This document shows positions 44,737 through 54,335 of a stretch of DNA of 64,000 nucleotides, piece by piece (positions within the stretch are counted from its first letter, which is position 1; each line of letters begins with the position of its first letter). Made by a program: the position numbers and the translations under genes. The notes beneath the pieces are model-generated. The model was not told the origin of the DNA, made no database searches, and saw only the letters and a program-made list of their open reading frames with translations. The stretch comes from Bdellovibrionales bacterium Ga0074137 (GTDB taxonomy: Bacteria; Bdellovibrionota; Bdellovibrionia; Bdellovibrionales; JAMPXM01): assembly GCA_001464715.1 (NCBI GenBank), contig LNDT01000030.1, positions 62,001 through 126,000 on the forward strand. The letters run 5' to 3'.

Positions 44737-45456
44737 ATGGAAGCTCCCCCTAAAGACACGCCGACGGCGCGAATTCGTCGACCGCGCTTGGTCGAAACAA
44801 AAACTCTTCCGAACCCCACCAACTATGTAGTGGCCTTGAATGGCGAATTTGCGGCATGGGCCTACGACGAAGAGCGCGCCAAAGTTCATCGTGGAGAGTG
44901 GCGAAAGACGTACGGCGTTTCCCCTTCGGCGCCACTGGATCTTGAGATCGGGACTGGCAACGGGTATTTTTTCGCGCACCGAGCGAAGGTGGAACCCACG
45001 CGGTCATTGATCGGCATGGAAGTAAAATACAAACCTTTGATTCAATCGATTCGCCGCGCCCGTCGTGAAGGTTCCGAGAATGCGCGCATCGTTCGGTACG
45101 ACGCTTCCTGCCTTGAAGACATTTTCGCACCCGAAGAATTGGATCACGTTTTTATTCACCATCCGGATCCATGGCCGCGTCAGCGCGACTGGAAGCACCG
45201 ACTGATTCAAACGGAATTTCTTGATATCCTTTGGTCCTTGATGCGACCGGGTTCCTTTGTGAACTTTAAAACAGACTCAGAAGATTACTACGACTGGGCG
45301 CTTCCGCTGTTTGAAAGTTCGAAGTTCAAAAAACTTCGCGCGACCCGAGATCTTCACAAATCAGAATGGGCGACTGAAAATTTCGTCACCCACTTCGAAA
45401 GTCTTTTTCTTCAAAAAGGCCAAGCCATTTTTTACTGCCGCTTCGAGAAGCCTTAA
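44737..45456 (+). CDS. trmB: tRNA (guanine-N7)-methyltransferase
   Basis: Makes m7G46 in tRNA. 239 aa with the SAM-binding motif LEIGTGNGYF (about residue 67), IGMEVKYKPL, and the family hallmark HHPDPWPRQRDWKHR (about residue 145) followed by FKTDSEDYYDWA. It ends eight bases before the convergent lipoprotein gene. Confidence 0.94.
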   Translation: MEAPPKDTPTARIRRPRLVETKTLPNPTNYVVALNGEFAAWAYDEERAKVHRGEWRKTYGVSPSAPLDLEIGTGNGYFFAHRAKVEPTRSLIGMEVKYKPLIQSIRRARREGSENARIVRYDASCLEDIFAPEELDHVFIHHPDPWPRQRDWKHRLIQTEFLDILWSLMRPGSFVNFKTDSEDYYDWALPLFESSKFKKLRATRDLHKSEWATENFVTHFESLFLQKGQAIFYCRFEKP

Positions 45457-45464
45457 CGAAATAG

Positions 45465-46994
45465 TTAGTCTAAAATCTCGCGGTAATATTCGTTTGGGGT
45501 CATGTTAATTACGATTGCACCATCCACACTTGGCCCCATTGCAAGCGCTTCTGATTTACTCATCGCGGTTTCAACTAAGTTCGAATGATTTGAAGACACC
45601 GCCAACACGACGGTATCCAATATTGTGACGTTTGCCCCTCCGTGCCCAAGATCACGTGGTTGCGCGTCCAGATCGGCGTCCGAAGTTGTCGCTAAAGAAG
45701 CGACGTCGGTTTCGTTGGCTAATGATTCAAGTGTCATTGGTTTTTTCGTCGACAGCATCAAATGGGTCGCGCCTTTGGGGTATCCGAACTCAGACATCGC
45801 GACAATGTAAGGTCCACGGCCCGAATGTAGAACAACACTGGCGACACCGTCAGCTCCGATGCGGACGTAAAATCCTTGCGCCGTCGTTCGCGATTCAATT
45901 CCGCCGGTTTGAGTGAACACCGGTTGCGCGCGAAGAGGTCGTGTCCAGCTTAAAACATTGTTGTAGTAAAGCCGCGTTGCCATCCGCAGATCGGCCTCAG
46001 CCGCGGAAATGAAAACTGTTTGAGGTGTCGATTCCTCATTTCGAATTGTCCATTTCAGAACAGGTCGGTTCATCAAATTTTCATATTTTCCGCTGGGAAG
46101 AAGAAACTCGCGCGTCCAAGAAAATCGGGGCGCATTGAAGCTGGGTTGAAAAGTTCCATTGATCACAGTTGTTTCCAGAGGGCCGTGACGTTGCGTTTCA
46201 ATCACTGAACATAGGGGTCTTCGCTCCCACGGACGTGAATCTGTTCCGTAAACACGTGCCGCATGGGCCAGCTCATGCAAAGCGAGATCCGCATCAAGTC
46301 TTGAGGTCTTATCCGTCCACCAACTGGGGCAGGCCAGGCGGCGCTGAACGATTGTCGGAGCCGTGCTTGCGGCCGCTGTCGCTGTGTTATTTGGCGCATT
46401 AATGGTGGCGTTGTTGGGCGCCTCGACGAGCGCACGGGCGTTCAGCACTTTCAAATCACGAAAAGCTCTGTCACTTCGTGAGCCGTGGCTATTTGTGACT
46501 GAAATTTTGAAACTACAGAGCCACTGATTTTTTAAGGCGCGCGGACTCAAAATGATGGGCGGAAGAAGGCCGAGGATAGAAACTGACTCGGAAGTTTTTG
46601 TTGTCGCTATGTGTTCAGACGCTGGCGCGCTGTTCATCACCGCTCGGATTCCGTTCCGCTCGGGTCCATCGTTTTTGCATTCGCTGGCGACTTTTAGATC
46701 GAGGCCCCGATCTTCGGCCGCAAACCTGATCGATGATGTTTCGTTGAAGATGACGGGCTCGGAAAATTTCGTCGAAGTGCTCTCGCCGCCGCGAAAGCTC
46801 AAACGCAGACCCTTGGAATTTGTTGTTTCAAGAGTGGGCGGTACCATTTGCCACGAATCGACGGTTTCTTTCGGCTGGCACGCCGAAAGAATTCCTGCGA
46901 TCAAAAAGATCACAGGAAAAACCGCAAGAGATAAGCGGCTCGAAGTGCGTTGAAGAGCGGGTTGTCCGAGACGCGGACGGTTTTGGCGGATCAT
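45465..46994 (-). CDS. Large lipoprotein of unknown function
   Basis: 509 aa. A basic N-terminus of about 20 residues is followed by a hydrophobic segment ending in LSAC, a good lipobox. The N-terminal third looks like an immunoglobulin-like beta domain. A Thr/Asn/Ala-rich linker (about residues 190-215) follows. The rest contains LHELAHAARVYGT and beta-rich segments. LHELAH looks like a metalloprotease HExxH but only H-E-L-A-H stands out; with no supporting motif I do not call a protease. No homologue recognised. Confidence 0.7.
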   Translation of the reverse strand: MIRQNRPRLGQPALQRTSSRLSLAVFPVIFLIAGILSACQPKETVDSWQMVPPTLETTNSKGLRLSFRGGESTSTKFSEPVIFNETSSIRFAAEDRGLDLKVASECKNDGPERNGIRAVMNSAPASEHIATTKTSESVSILGLLPPIILSPRALKNQWLCSFKISVTNSHGSRSDRAFRDLKVLNARALVEAPNNATINAPNNTATAAASTAPTIVQRRLACPSWWTDKTSRLDADLALHELAHAARVYGTDSRPWERRPLCSVIETQRHGPLETTVINGTFQPSFNAPRFSWTREFLLPSGKYENLMNRPVLKWTIRNEESTPQTVFISAAEADLRMATRLYYNNVLSWTRPLRAQPVFTQTGGIESRTTAQGFYVRIGADGVASVVLHSGRGPYIVAMSEFGYPKGATHLMLSTKKPMTLESLANETDVASLATTSDADLDAQPRDLGHGGANVTILDTVVLAVSSNHSNLVETAMSKSEALAMGPSVDGAIVINMTPNEYYREILD

Positions 46995-47090
46995 AAAAAG
47001 CTCCTTTTATGGGGTGAGCGGCCTTAGAGCCGCGCTCTTCACCTTCAGAGCAAATTTCGATCACTGGTAATAACCTGTGATGACGGGTGA

Positions 47091-47405
47091 TCACCAGTAG
47101 GGAGCGTCGACTTCGATGAGGCCGTGAACCTCGGTTTGGCAGCTTATGCGTTCATCGTTTTCTGCATGAATGCGCTCGAGAAGCCCTTTTTCGTGGGAGG
47201 TCACGGGCGACACGGCATTGGGTTCCAGCACCCGAACGTGGAGGCGACATTTTGTGCAGACACCGTCGCCGCGGCACGAAGAGGCCACGGGAAGTCCCGC
47301 GGCCAACAGCGCCTCCATCAAGACAGTGCCACTTTCGACATCAATTTCGCCGAGCCTCGACTTAAGATCAGGTTTTAAGAAACGAATTTTTCCGGCGCGT
47401 TTCAT
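47091..47405 (-). CDS. 2Fe-2S ferredoxin
   Basis: 104 aa with the plant-type cluster ligands: CRGDGVCTKC (Cx5Cx2C, about residue 43) and a fourth Cys in RISCQTEV. It is an electron carrier. It ends in an aromatic PYW. Downstream there is a loose inverted repeat ACTGGT/ACCAGT (47062-47097). Its redox partner is not obvious; trxB is divergent next door. Confidence 0.9.
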   Translation of the reverse strand: MKRAGKIRFLKPDLKSRLGEIDVESGTVLMEALLAAGLPVASSCRGDGVCTKCRLHVRVLEPNAVSPVTSHEKGLLERIHAENDERISCQTEVHGLIEVDAPYW

Positions 47406-47528
47406 GGGTGAAGTGTCCTTGTCTCAAACAAGATTGTATCGCGTTGCGCCGCAAGAGGCTAGGGTTGGACCCAAGCACCTGGCCTGATTATTCTGGAGCC
47501 CCTTGGGCTGAGATTTAGAGGAATACGA

Positions 47529-48464
47529 ATGAGCGAAACCAACGTTGAAAATGTCATCATTATTGGATCTGGTCCCGCGGGCTACACGGCGGCGATTTAT
47601 GCGTCGCGAGCTTTATTGAAACCGCTCATGTTTGAAGGCGAAGAGGCCGGCGGCCAATTGATGATCACGACCGAAGTCGAAAATTTCCCGGGATTCCCCG
47701 AGGGCATCACGGGACCTGAACTCATGGATCACATGAGAAAACAGGCCGAGCGATTTGGGACGCGTTTCATTCGCAAGCTCGTCACAAAAGTCGACCTGAG
47801 CGCACGGCCCTTTAAAGTATGGGTCGGCGAGACCATGTACCTTTCAAAAACCGTTATTATTTCCACGGGAGCGACCGCGAAGTACTTGGGACTTCCCTCT
47901 GAAAAGCAGTTCGCCAACAAAGGTGTTTCGGCGTGCGCCACGTGCGACGGTGCTTTCTTCCGCGACATGGATGTAGCTGTCGTCGGTGGCGGCGATACGG
48001 CGATGGAGGAAGCGACATTCCTCACTCGATTCGCGAAAAAGGTTTACATTATTCACCGTCGCGATTCTTTTCGCGCATCGAAAATTATGGCCGACAAAGC
48101 GCTCAAAAATCCGAAGATTGAAGTTTTGTGGAACACAGCTGTTGAAGAAGTTGTGGGCGATAAGTTCGTAACGGGCGCGAAGATAGTCAACACCGTCAGC
48201 GGCGAGAAGAAGCTTCTTCCGATTCAAGGTTTCTTTTTGGCCATCGGACATGAGCCCAACACGAAAATGTTGGGCGGCCAGCTGAAGACCGACGAGACCG
48301 GATACCTCATCACCAAATCACATTCCGCTTACACGGAAATTCCTGGCGTCTTCGCTTGCGGCGATGTTCAAGACCATCATTACCGTCAGGCCATTACCGC
48401 AGCGGGAAGTGGATGCATGGCCGCCATCGATGCCGAGCGCTGGCTTGAATCGCAGCAGGGCTGA
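47529..48464 (+). CDS. trxB: Thioredoxin-disulfide reductase
   Basis: FAD/NADPH flavoprotein of 311 aa. The FAD loop is IIGSGPAGYTAAIYA, the redox-active pair is CATC (about residue 135), and the NADPH loop is GGGDTAMEEA. The C-terminal FAD block is FACGDVQDHHYRQ. Ribosome site TAGAGGA. A response-regulator gene begins three bases after its stop. Confidence 0.95.
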   Translation: MSETNVENVIIIGSGPAGYTAAIYASRALLKPLMFEGEEAGGQLMITTEVENFPGFPEGITGPELMDHMRKQAERFGTRFIRKLVTKVDLSARPFKVWVGETMYLSKTVIISTGATAKYLGLPSEKQFANKGVSACATCDGAFFRDMDVAVVGGGDTAMEEATFLTRFAKKVYIIHRRDSFRASKIMADKALKNPKIEVLWNTAVEEVVGDKFVTGAKIVNTVSGEKKLLPIQGFFLAIGHEPNTKMLGGQLKTDETGYLITKSHSAYTEIPGVFACGDVQDHHYRQAITAAGSGCMAAIDAERWLESQQG

Positions 48465-48467
48465 TCG

Positions 48468-48968
48468 GTGTCGAAGAAAATCGATGCTAAAGACCTCGTA
48501 GCTAAAATCGAGCGGCTCGCGCGTGAGCGCATGGCGTCCGGCGAAGTTGTTGATTTGAATTCTGTGCGCGACCTCAAAAATCGAAAAACGCGTCCTTCAG
48601 TCCTGATTATCGAGGACGACGAGACAATGCGGGCGGCTTTAAAACGAATCCTTGAGAGCGAAAACCTGGACGTGCGAACCGCGGCCGACGGGACTCAATT
48701 GGGTGATGCGATCGGCGATAAACCGATCGATTTGATTTTGTTGGATGTCGGACTTCCGTGGATCAACGGTCTTGAGCTTGCGAAGCTCTTGCGCGAGCAC
48801 GATTCGCTGAAGGATATCCCGTTGGTTTTTATCAGCGGCAAAGCCACCGAATTCGATATCAAGCGTGGCTTTGAGGCCGGCGCCGATGACTACATCACGA
48901 AGCCTTTTGAAATCGATAAAGTGAAGAAAACGATTCGCACTTTGCTCGAGCTAAAAAAAGAGGACTAG
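48468..48968 (+). CDS. Single-domain response regulator
   Basis: 166 aa from GTG. The first 40 residues are helical and charged (EIERLARERMASGEVVDL-like), unassigned. A receiver domain follows with IIEDDE, the phospho-acceptor Asp in LLDVGLPW, SGKAT and YITKPFEI. No output domain, so it probably signals by protein contact. Tight spacing to trxB suggests co-transcription. Confidence 0.88.
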   Translation: MSKKIDAKDLVAKIERLARERMASGEVVDLNSVRDLKNRKTRPSVLIIEDDETMRAALKRILESENLDVRTAADGTQLGDAIGDKPIDLILLDVGLPWINGLELAKLLREHDSLKDIPLVFISGKATEFDIKRGFEAGADDYITKPFEIDKVKKTIRTLLELKKED

Positions 48969-49029
48969 CAACACTCAATTCCATTTTTTCCTGTAGCAAA
49001 ATTTCATCCAACACGGTGAAATTGAGCTT

Positions 49030-49365
49030 ATGAAAAATAATCTTATCGCACTGGTCATACTCGCCGTATTTCCGTTCGTCTCGCCCGCCGCAAGTTTAGC
49101 TCAGGCCGCGTCCGACGAACTTCTTGAAGAAGCTCAGCCCGCAGTCTCGACAGAGACCGATGATCTTTTGTCAGAGATGGACGCTGGAACATCACCCGAT
49201 GCAGAGGCCACTGATACACCGGTCTCAGCCAAGAGTGCCGTGGCTGTGCCTGCGCCTGCGGCTTCGAACGCTGCATTTGAAAGAATTGAATCCATCAAAG
49301 TCAGCGATTCCGACCTGGTGACTTTCATGAAATCAGGCGGCCTCCGTAGCCGCATGATGAAGTAA
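49030..49365 (+). CDS. Small exported protein, acidic
   Basis: 111 aa with a signal sequence (ending SLAQA) and an acidic, Ala/Ser/Thr-rich mature part ending in LRSRMMK. No motif recognised. It lies 16 bp before the M48-like gene and is probably co-expressed with it. Confidence 0.65.
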   Translation: MKNNLIALVILAVFPFVSPAASLAQAASDELLEEAQPAVSTETDDLLSEMDAGTSPDAEATDTPVSAKSAVAVPAPAASNAAFERIESIKVSDSDLVTFMKSGGLRSRMMK

Positions 49366-49381
49366 ACGTAGGGAGCCAAAC

Positions 49382-50251
49382 GTGAAATTTTTAAAATCTC
49401 TAAAGAATCTGACCCCAAAGACCACCCAGAAAACCACTCGACGAACCACACTGACCACGCTCGTGGCGGTCGCGGTGGGTCTTTCTCCCTTTTTCTTAGC
49501 AAGTTGCGAGACAGCTCAAGAGGCGCCCTCGGTTTTGGCCGACGATCTGGCGGGATCTACAAAATCCGCGGCGAAAGTGGGTTTGAATGCCGAACAAGCC
49601 CAGCAGGTGGGTCGCGAAATGTCGCTCGCGTTCTTAAAAAAGTACCCGCTGCTTGAGAATGAAGCCGTAACACTTTACCTCAATAACGTCGGACAATACG
49701 TCGGTAAGCATCTGGATCTCGGCGGAAAAAATATTAAGTGCGCGAACAAGCTGGACAAGGTTCTGCCAGTAAAAGGGTTTCGCGTCGCTGCGGTGGATGC
49801 CGATGAAAAAGTCGCTGTTGGTTTACCGGGTGGATTTATCTTCGTTTCAAAGGGCCTCCTCGAAGGCATGAAATCGGAAGACGAGCTTGCTGGCATTTTG
49901 GCTCGCGAGGCGACGCACATCGTTTGCCAAGACGGGTTGAATGTCGCTGCCGGAGAAGTAAACGCAAAAGTTTTCGAAAAGTTCTTTAAAAAGAAGCTCT
50001 CGCGACGTCAGGGAAAAATGGCCGACCGCGGAGCCTTGATGGCCCTTTACCGCGCGGGCTATTTCCCGGCCGATTACATCGCTCACATGGAAGCGGCTGT
50101 GAGCGCTCCGACCCCAGGCTACACGTCCACGATGGAACGCGTGAATTGGCTCAAAAAAGATTACTCAAAAATGGTGAAAAAGGGCGTTGTGAACACACAG
50201 AAGTCCCGCGTCGCCCGATTTGAAGAGTTCAAGAAAACCGTCACTCAGTAG
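49382..50251 (+). CDS. M48-like lipoprotein with a broken zinc motif
   Basis: 289 aa from GTG (ribosome site AGGGAG). The signal ends in LASC, a lipobox. The sequence follows secreted M48 metallopeptidases of the BepA/LoiP type: YLNNVGQYVG, then NAFALPGG-like VAVGLPGGFIFVSKGLLEGMKSEDELAGILA, where the family has HExxH. Here the motif reads REATH: the first zinc histidine is replaced by Arg. The later block ADRGALMALYRAGYFP corresponds to the usual AD..A...L..AGY segment that carries a third ligand. It is probably an inactive scaffold or chaperone-like member. Confidence 0.82.
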   Translation: MKFLKSLKNLTPKTTQKTTRRTTLTTLVAVAVGLSPFFLASCETAQEAPSVLADDLAGSTKSAAKVGLNAEQAQQVGREMSLAFLKKYPLLENEAVTLYLNNVGQYVGKHLDLGGKNIKCANKLDKVLPVKGFRVAAVDADEKVAVGLPGGFIFVSKGLLEGMKSEDELAGILAREATHIVCQDGLNVAAGEVNAKVFEKFFKKKLSRRQGKMADRGALMALYRAGYFPADYIAHMEAAVSAPTPGYTSTMERVNWLKKDYSKMVKKGVVNTQKSRVARFEEFKKTVTQ

Positions 50252-50268
50252 TTTTTTATGCCCGGCAC

Positions 50269-51291
50269 TTACAGCGTTGCTTGAGTACCGGGTGCCGCGC
50301 CCAAAGCCGCAACTCGGAGACACGAAGTGTGGTGATCGGGCCTCGTCTCCTTCAGCTGGGGGACTTCACCCTTACAGTTCTCAATAGCGATCGGGCAGCG
50401 AGGATGAAAGTGACATCCCGTTGGCGGATGAATCGGTGATGGGACATCGCCTGTCAAAATCACACGGCCTTCATGCCGCCGTGGGTTCGGTACCGGAATC
50501 GCCGACAACAGCGCTTTGGTGTAGGGGTGTGTTGGATTTCTGTAAAGCTCTTCACTTTCCGCAATTTCAACAATGCGTCCAAGGTACATGACCGCGACGC
50601 GATTTGAGATGTGTTCAACGACTTTTAAGTCGTGAGCGATGAAGAGATACGTGAGGCCTAACTTCTGTTGAAGATCCATCAACAAGTTGATGACCTGAGC
50701 CTGGATCGAAACATCCAGCGCCGAAACAGGTTCATCGCAAACAATGAACTCAGGATCCACCGCAAGAGCGCGCGCAATTCCGATACGCTGACGTTGACCG
50801 CCTGAGAACTCGTGCGGATAGCGGTTGATGTGTTCCGGTCGAAGCCCGACCGTGTCCAAAAGCTGTTTCACGCGGTCTTCGCGATCTTTTTTGGAATTGA
50901 ACAAGTTATGAATGTCGAGAGGTTCTGCGATGATCGAACCCACCGTCATCCGCGGATTCAAGCTGGCGTAGGGATCTTGGAAAATAATCTGAACACGGCG
51001 GCGCAAAGCGCGTAGCTCTTCACCTTTTGTTTTCGTGATGTCTTTTCCGTCCAGAAGAATTTGACCGCTGGTGGGCTCGATCAATCGAATGATCGCTCGT
51101 CCCAAGGTCGATTTTCCGCAACCGGATTCACCAACAAGACCCAAAGTTTCGCCTTTTCGAATTTCAAGATTAACACCTTGAACGGCTTTGACGCTGGCGA
51201 CTTCGCGGCCCAGAAGTCCGCCCTTGATGGGGAATGACTTTGTGAGATCCCGAACTTGAATCAATGGTGGTGTCTGTGAATTCGTAGCCAT
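50269..51291 (-). CDS. Peptide ABC transporter ATP-binding protein (DppF/OppF class)
   Basis: 340 aa. Walker [10 protein letters not shown], signature SGGQRQRIG, Walker [13 protein letters not shown], then the C-terminal oligopeptide-transporter domain with NPRR and CHFHPRCP (three cysteines, possibly an Fe-S or metal site found in this class). The ATG at 51291 overlaps the dppD-type stop (TAATG); the longer frame to 51402 is rejected. Last gene of the five-gene importer operon. Confidence 0.93.
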   Translation of the reverse strand: MATNSQTPPLIQVRDLTKSFPIKGGLLGREVASVKAVQGVNLEIRKGETLGLVGESGCGKSTLGRAIIRLIEPTSGQILLDGKDITKTKGEELRALRRRVQIIFQDPYASLNPRMTVGSIIAEPLDIHNLFNSKKDREDRVKQLLDTVGLRPEHINRYPHEFSGGQRQRIGIARALAVDPEFIVCDEPVSALDVSIQAQVINLLMDLQQKLGLTYLFIAHDLKVVEHISNRVAVMYLGRIVEIAESEELYRNPTHPYTKALLSAIPVPNPRRHEGRVILTGDVPSPIHPPTGCHFHPRCPIAIENCKGEVPQLKETRPDHHTSCLRVAALGAAPGTQATL

Positions 51292-52304
51292 TACGCACGA
51301 CCCTCGTTGAGACGAATTTCTTGAGATGGATGAAGGCAAGCCATCGTGTGTTTTCCAGAAGGGCCACTGATTGGAACCAGCGGTGGCTGAGCGACTGTGC
51401 AATCTTCTTGTTTAAAACGGCAACGGTCTTGGAAGCGGCATCCCTTGGGAAGACTGAACATTGATGGGACGAGTCCTGGAATCGTCTCGAGTCGCTTCAA
51501 TCGATGGCCTGTTTCAAAATGGGGAATCGAGTTCAAAAGTCCCTGTGTGTAGCGATGCTTGGGACGATAGAAAATATCTTCGACCGAACCATACTCGACG
51601 ATTTTTCCTGCGTACATCACAGCAACGTCGTCGCAGGTCTCGGCAACAACGCCGAGGTCGTGCGTGATCAAAATCATCGAAGCGTTAAAATCTTTTTGAA
51701 GCTTTCGAACGAGATCAAGAATCTGCGCTTGAATCGTCACGTCGAGAGCCGTTGTCGGCTCGTCGGCGATGAGAAGGCGAGGGTTACAGGAAAGAGCCAT
51801 CGCGATCATCACGCGTTGGCGCATGCCCCCTGAGAGCTGGTGGGGGTAATCATCCACACGTTTTCCTGGTTCGGGAATTCCAACAAGTTGGAGCATCTCT
51901 ACAGTTTTGGCTCGAATTTCAGCTTTCGAGAGACCCTTTTGGTGAAGGCCGATCGCTTCCCCGATTTGGTTTCCGATGGTGAAAACAGGATTGAGCGAAG
52001 TCATAGGCTCTTGAAAAATCATGGCGATATCGTTGCCACGAATTTTGCGCATTTCTTCGTCGGAAAGAGTCAGAAGGTTCTTTCCGTCAAAGATGATCTC
52101 GCCACCTTCGATTTTTCCAGGAGGCGATGGAATCAAACGCATAACCGAAAGAGAGGTTACGGACTTTCCGCAGCCAGACTCGCCAACGATGCCAAGGGTC
52201 TTTCCCTCTTCGAGTTTAAACGAGACGTCATCGACCGCCAGCAAGTGGCCGTCGTCTGTTTTAAAACCGGTCTTTAGATTTTTTACTTCAAGAAGCGTCG
52301 CCAC
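51291..52304 (-). CDS. Peptide ABC transporter ATP-binding protein (DppD/OppD class)
   Basis: 337 aa. Walker [10 protein letters not shown], signature [10 protein letters not shown], Walker [13 protein letters not shown], and the C-terminal block [18 protein letters not shown] typical of OppD. It pairs with the next ATPase to drive peptide import. It could also serve the ATPase-less permease pair at 17.5-19.6 kb; this is an inference. Confidence 0.93.
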   Translation of the reverse strand: MATLLEVKNLKTGFKTDDGHLLAVDDVSFKLEEGKTLGIVGESGCGKSVTSLSVMRLIPSPPGKIEGGEIIFDGKNLLTLSDEEMRKIRGNDIAMIFQEPMTSLNPVFTIGNQIGEAIGLHQKGLSKAEIRAKTVEMLQLVGIPEPGKRVDDYPHQLSGGMRQRVMIAMALSCNPRLLIADEPTTALDVTIQAQILDLVRKLQKDFNASMILITHDLGVVAETCDDVAVMYAGKIVEYGSVEDIFYRPKHRYTQGLLNSIPHFETGHRLKRLETIPGLVPSMFSLPKGCRFQDRCRFKQEDCTVAQPPLVPISGPSGKHTMACLHPSQEIRLNEGRA

Positions 52305-52354
52305 AAGTTCCCTTCAAAATCAGTCCAGAAATATAGCGTTTTCTAAACGGCTCA

Positions 52355-53281
52355 TCACTTGTTTTTCATCTTCGGATCCAGGGCCTCTCTCAATGCGTCA
52401 TTGAAGAGGTTGAACGATAAGATGAGGCCAAACATAAAGAGCGTCGCCGCCGTCAAGTTTCCCCAAAACGGTCGAGCAAGTTCATTTTTCGCATCGTCAA
52501 TCATAAGGCCCCAGCTTGGCTGACTCGGATCGACGCCCAGTCCGAGGTAGCTTAAAATCACTTCGATTTTGATGGCGGCAACAAAGCCGAGTCCAAACTG
52601 AACAAACGCAATGTGCGCGACGTTGGGAAGAATGTGGCCGAATATTTTTCGTCGGTCGCCAGCTCCGATGGCATGAGCCGCCATCACATAGTCGCGATTT
52701 TTATGTTTAAAAAATTCTCCGCGCACAAGTCGCGCCGTCGTCACCCAGCTTGTCAGTCCCACAGCAATGAAGACGTTGATCAGGCCTCGACCCAGGACAA
52801 ACGTGAGCGACGGTATCAACAAGATGTAGGGAATGGAATCGACGGTCGTATAGAGCCAAACAACCAAACCGTCGATCTTACCACCGAAGTAACCTGCGAC
52901 CGCGCCCAGCACGAGTCCGATGACCAGCGAGAGAGTGGAGGCTAAAAGTCCAATCGAAATCGCTGTGACGATGCCGTGAACAGCGCGGCCCAAGATGTCG
53001 CGCCCGAAAATATCGGTGCCGAACGGATGAGCCCAGGAAAACGAAGTGTACGCTTCCGCCTGATTGGGAACTTGTGCGTCGGGATAGAGAATTCCAACCG
53101 CCGCCATGAGGCCCACAAAAATGTAGAGCATGATGACGAAGAACGAAATCACTCCGATTTTATTTTTCTTAAAGCGGCGAAGCGCGTCCCACCAAAGTGA
53201 GTTGCGTTCGCGCGACGACATTGCGGCGCCTAGAGCTTGGCTGGGAAGAGTGGATGAAACTGTATCTGCGGTTTGTGACAT
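52355..53281 (-). CDS. Peptide ABC transporter permease (DppC/OppC class)
   Basis: 308 aa. Start at 53281 with AAGGGGA upstream; the frame from 53302 would overlap the previous gene. The conserved PFGTDIFGRDILGRAVHG block is followed by five helices, and the EAA loop is RDYVMAAHAIGAGDRRKIFGH. C-terminus NDALREALDPK. Confidence 0.93.
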   Translation of the reverse strand: MSQTADTVSSTLPSQALGAAMSSRERNSLWWDALRRFKKNKIGVISFFVIMLYIFVGLMAAVGILYPDAQVPNQAEAYTSFSWAHPFGTDIFGRDILGRAVHGIVTAISIGLLASTLSLVIGLVLGAVAGYFGGKIDGLVVWLYTTVDSIPYILLIPSLTFVLGRGLINVFIAVGLTSWVTTARLVRGEFFKHKNRDYVMAAHAIGAGDRRKIFGHILPNVAHIAFVQFGLGFVAAIKIEVILSYLGLGVDPSQPSWGLMIDDAKNELARPFWGNLTAATLFMFGLILSFNLFNDALREALDPKMKNK

Positions 53282-53294
53282 CGACGATCCCCTT

Positions 53295-54230
53295 TTAACC
53301 AAGTTTTACGCGAGGATCGACGACGCTATAGAGAACGTCCGCCAACAAGTTGAACATCATGTAGACCAGAGCAGAAATGACCGTGAATGCTTTGATCGTC
53401 GGAAAGTCGGAATCGTTCAGCGCTTTGATCAGCGTTCCACCCAGACCGGGAATTCCGAAAAAGTTTTCGATCAGAACCGACCCTGTGATCAAAAACGGCA
53501 TTTCAATAACGATCACTGTGATGATGGGAATCATCGCGTTTTTGAGAATATGTTTAGCGAAAATGTGGCGCTCGGCGAGCCCTTTGGCGCGCGCCGTTCG
53601 AACGTAGTCCTGAAAGGCCTCATCCATAATAACGGTGCGATAGATCAAAATGTTCGGTCCAAGGCTTAAGACGAAGAGAATAATCCACGGAAGGGTCAAA
53701 TACTCCCAGCGTCCCGTCCATGAAGGGTCCCATCCTGAGATCGGGAAGATGCCTCCTTGGAAAGCGAGCAAGTATTGAAGACCTAAAATGTAGACAAGAG
53801 AGCTGATACTTAAAAGAGCAAGGCAGACGACGACCGTTCCACGGTCGAGAATCGTTCCCCGTCCATAGACGGAAAAAAGTGCGAGCATAATGCAGAAAAA
53901 AATCGAAGCGAAGAAGGCCGGTGCCGTCAACGACAGCGTTGCTCCGAGGCCGTCTGAGATCATTGTCGAGATCAGCTGTTTTGATGCCCACGAGCGACCG
54001 TAATCGACCGTCACAATTTGCTTTACGAAGAAGAGATATTGTTCGGGAAGCGAGCGGTCGAGTCCAAGCTCCGCACGAATCGTTTGAACCTGTTCAGGAG
54101 TGGCGTGTTTACCCGCAAACCTTCGCGCGGGGTCTCCTCCGAAAACATTGAAAAGCATAAACGTGAGCAGCGTCACGCCGATCAAAATCGGAATCATGTA
54201 GAGTGTGCGGCGAATGATATAACCGAAAAT
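53295..54230 (-). CDS. Peptide ABC transporter permease (DppB/OppB class), probable ATT start
   Basis: The family N-terminus (FGYIIRRTLYMIPILIGVTLLTF) is preceded by no ATG, GTG or TTG in a sensible place. ATT at 54230 has a strong ribosome site (AGGGGG) six bases upstream and gives the exact family length, 311 aa. The open frame to 54281 starts at a TTG between two hairpins and adds 17 residues with no family match. The next ATG (54200) would cut into helix 1. The EAA loop is DYVRTARAKGLAERHIFAKH. Confidence 0.85.
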   Translation of the reverse strand: MFGYIIRRTLYMIPILIGVTLLTFMLFNVFGGDPARRFAGKHATPEQVQTIRAELGLDRSLPEQYLFFVKQIVTVDYGRSWASKQLISTMISDGLGATLSLTAPAFFASIFFCIMLALFSVYGRGTILDRGTVVVCLALLSISSLVYILGLQYLLAFQGGIFPISGWDPSWTGRWEYLTLPWIILFVLSLGPNILIYRTVIMDEAFQDYVRTARAKGLAERHIFAKHILKNAMIPIITVIVIEMPFLITGSVLIENFFGIPGLGGTLIKALNDSDFPTIKAFTVISALVYMMFNLLADVLYSVVDPRVKLG

Positions 54231-54252
54231 GGGACACCCCCTAAAAGCAATG

Positions 54253-54272
54253 CCTGCGAGCGAACTCGCAGG
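54253..54272 (-). other. Hairpin A upstream of the permease gene
   Basis: CCTGCGAG/CTCGCAGG, a perfect 8-bp stem; on the minus (RNA-sense) strand the loop is TTCG, an unusually stable tetraloop. It lies about 22 bases upstream of the proposed ATT start codon. Confidence 0.7.
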
Positions 54273-54284
54273 ACACTTCAAATA

Positions 54285-54303
54285 ACGGCGTCAGAAACGC
54301 CGT
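54285..54303 (-). terminator. Hairpin B, possible partial terminator after the binding-protein gene
   Basis: ACGGCGT/ACGCCGT with a five-base loop, followed on the minus strand by TTATTTG. With hairpin A it could lower permease expression relative to the binding protein or protect its mRNA 3' end. Confidence 0.55.
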
Positions 54304-54335
54304 GTCAAAGAAACCCGAGGACTGTGAAAAGACGC

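Noticed and set aside
45465-46994. HELAH motif suggesting a zinc metalloprotease
   Set aside because: The motif lies in a beta-rich lipoprotein without a third ligand or other protease-like sequence; five residues alone are weak evidence.
47062-47097. Loose inverted repeat ACTGGT/ACCAGT near the ferredoxin stop
   Set aside because: Short arms with a 24-base gap and no T-run; too weak to call a terminator or operator.
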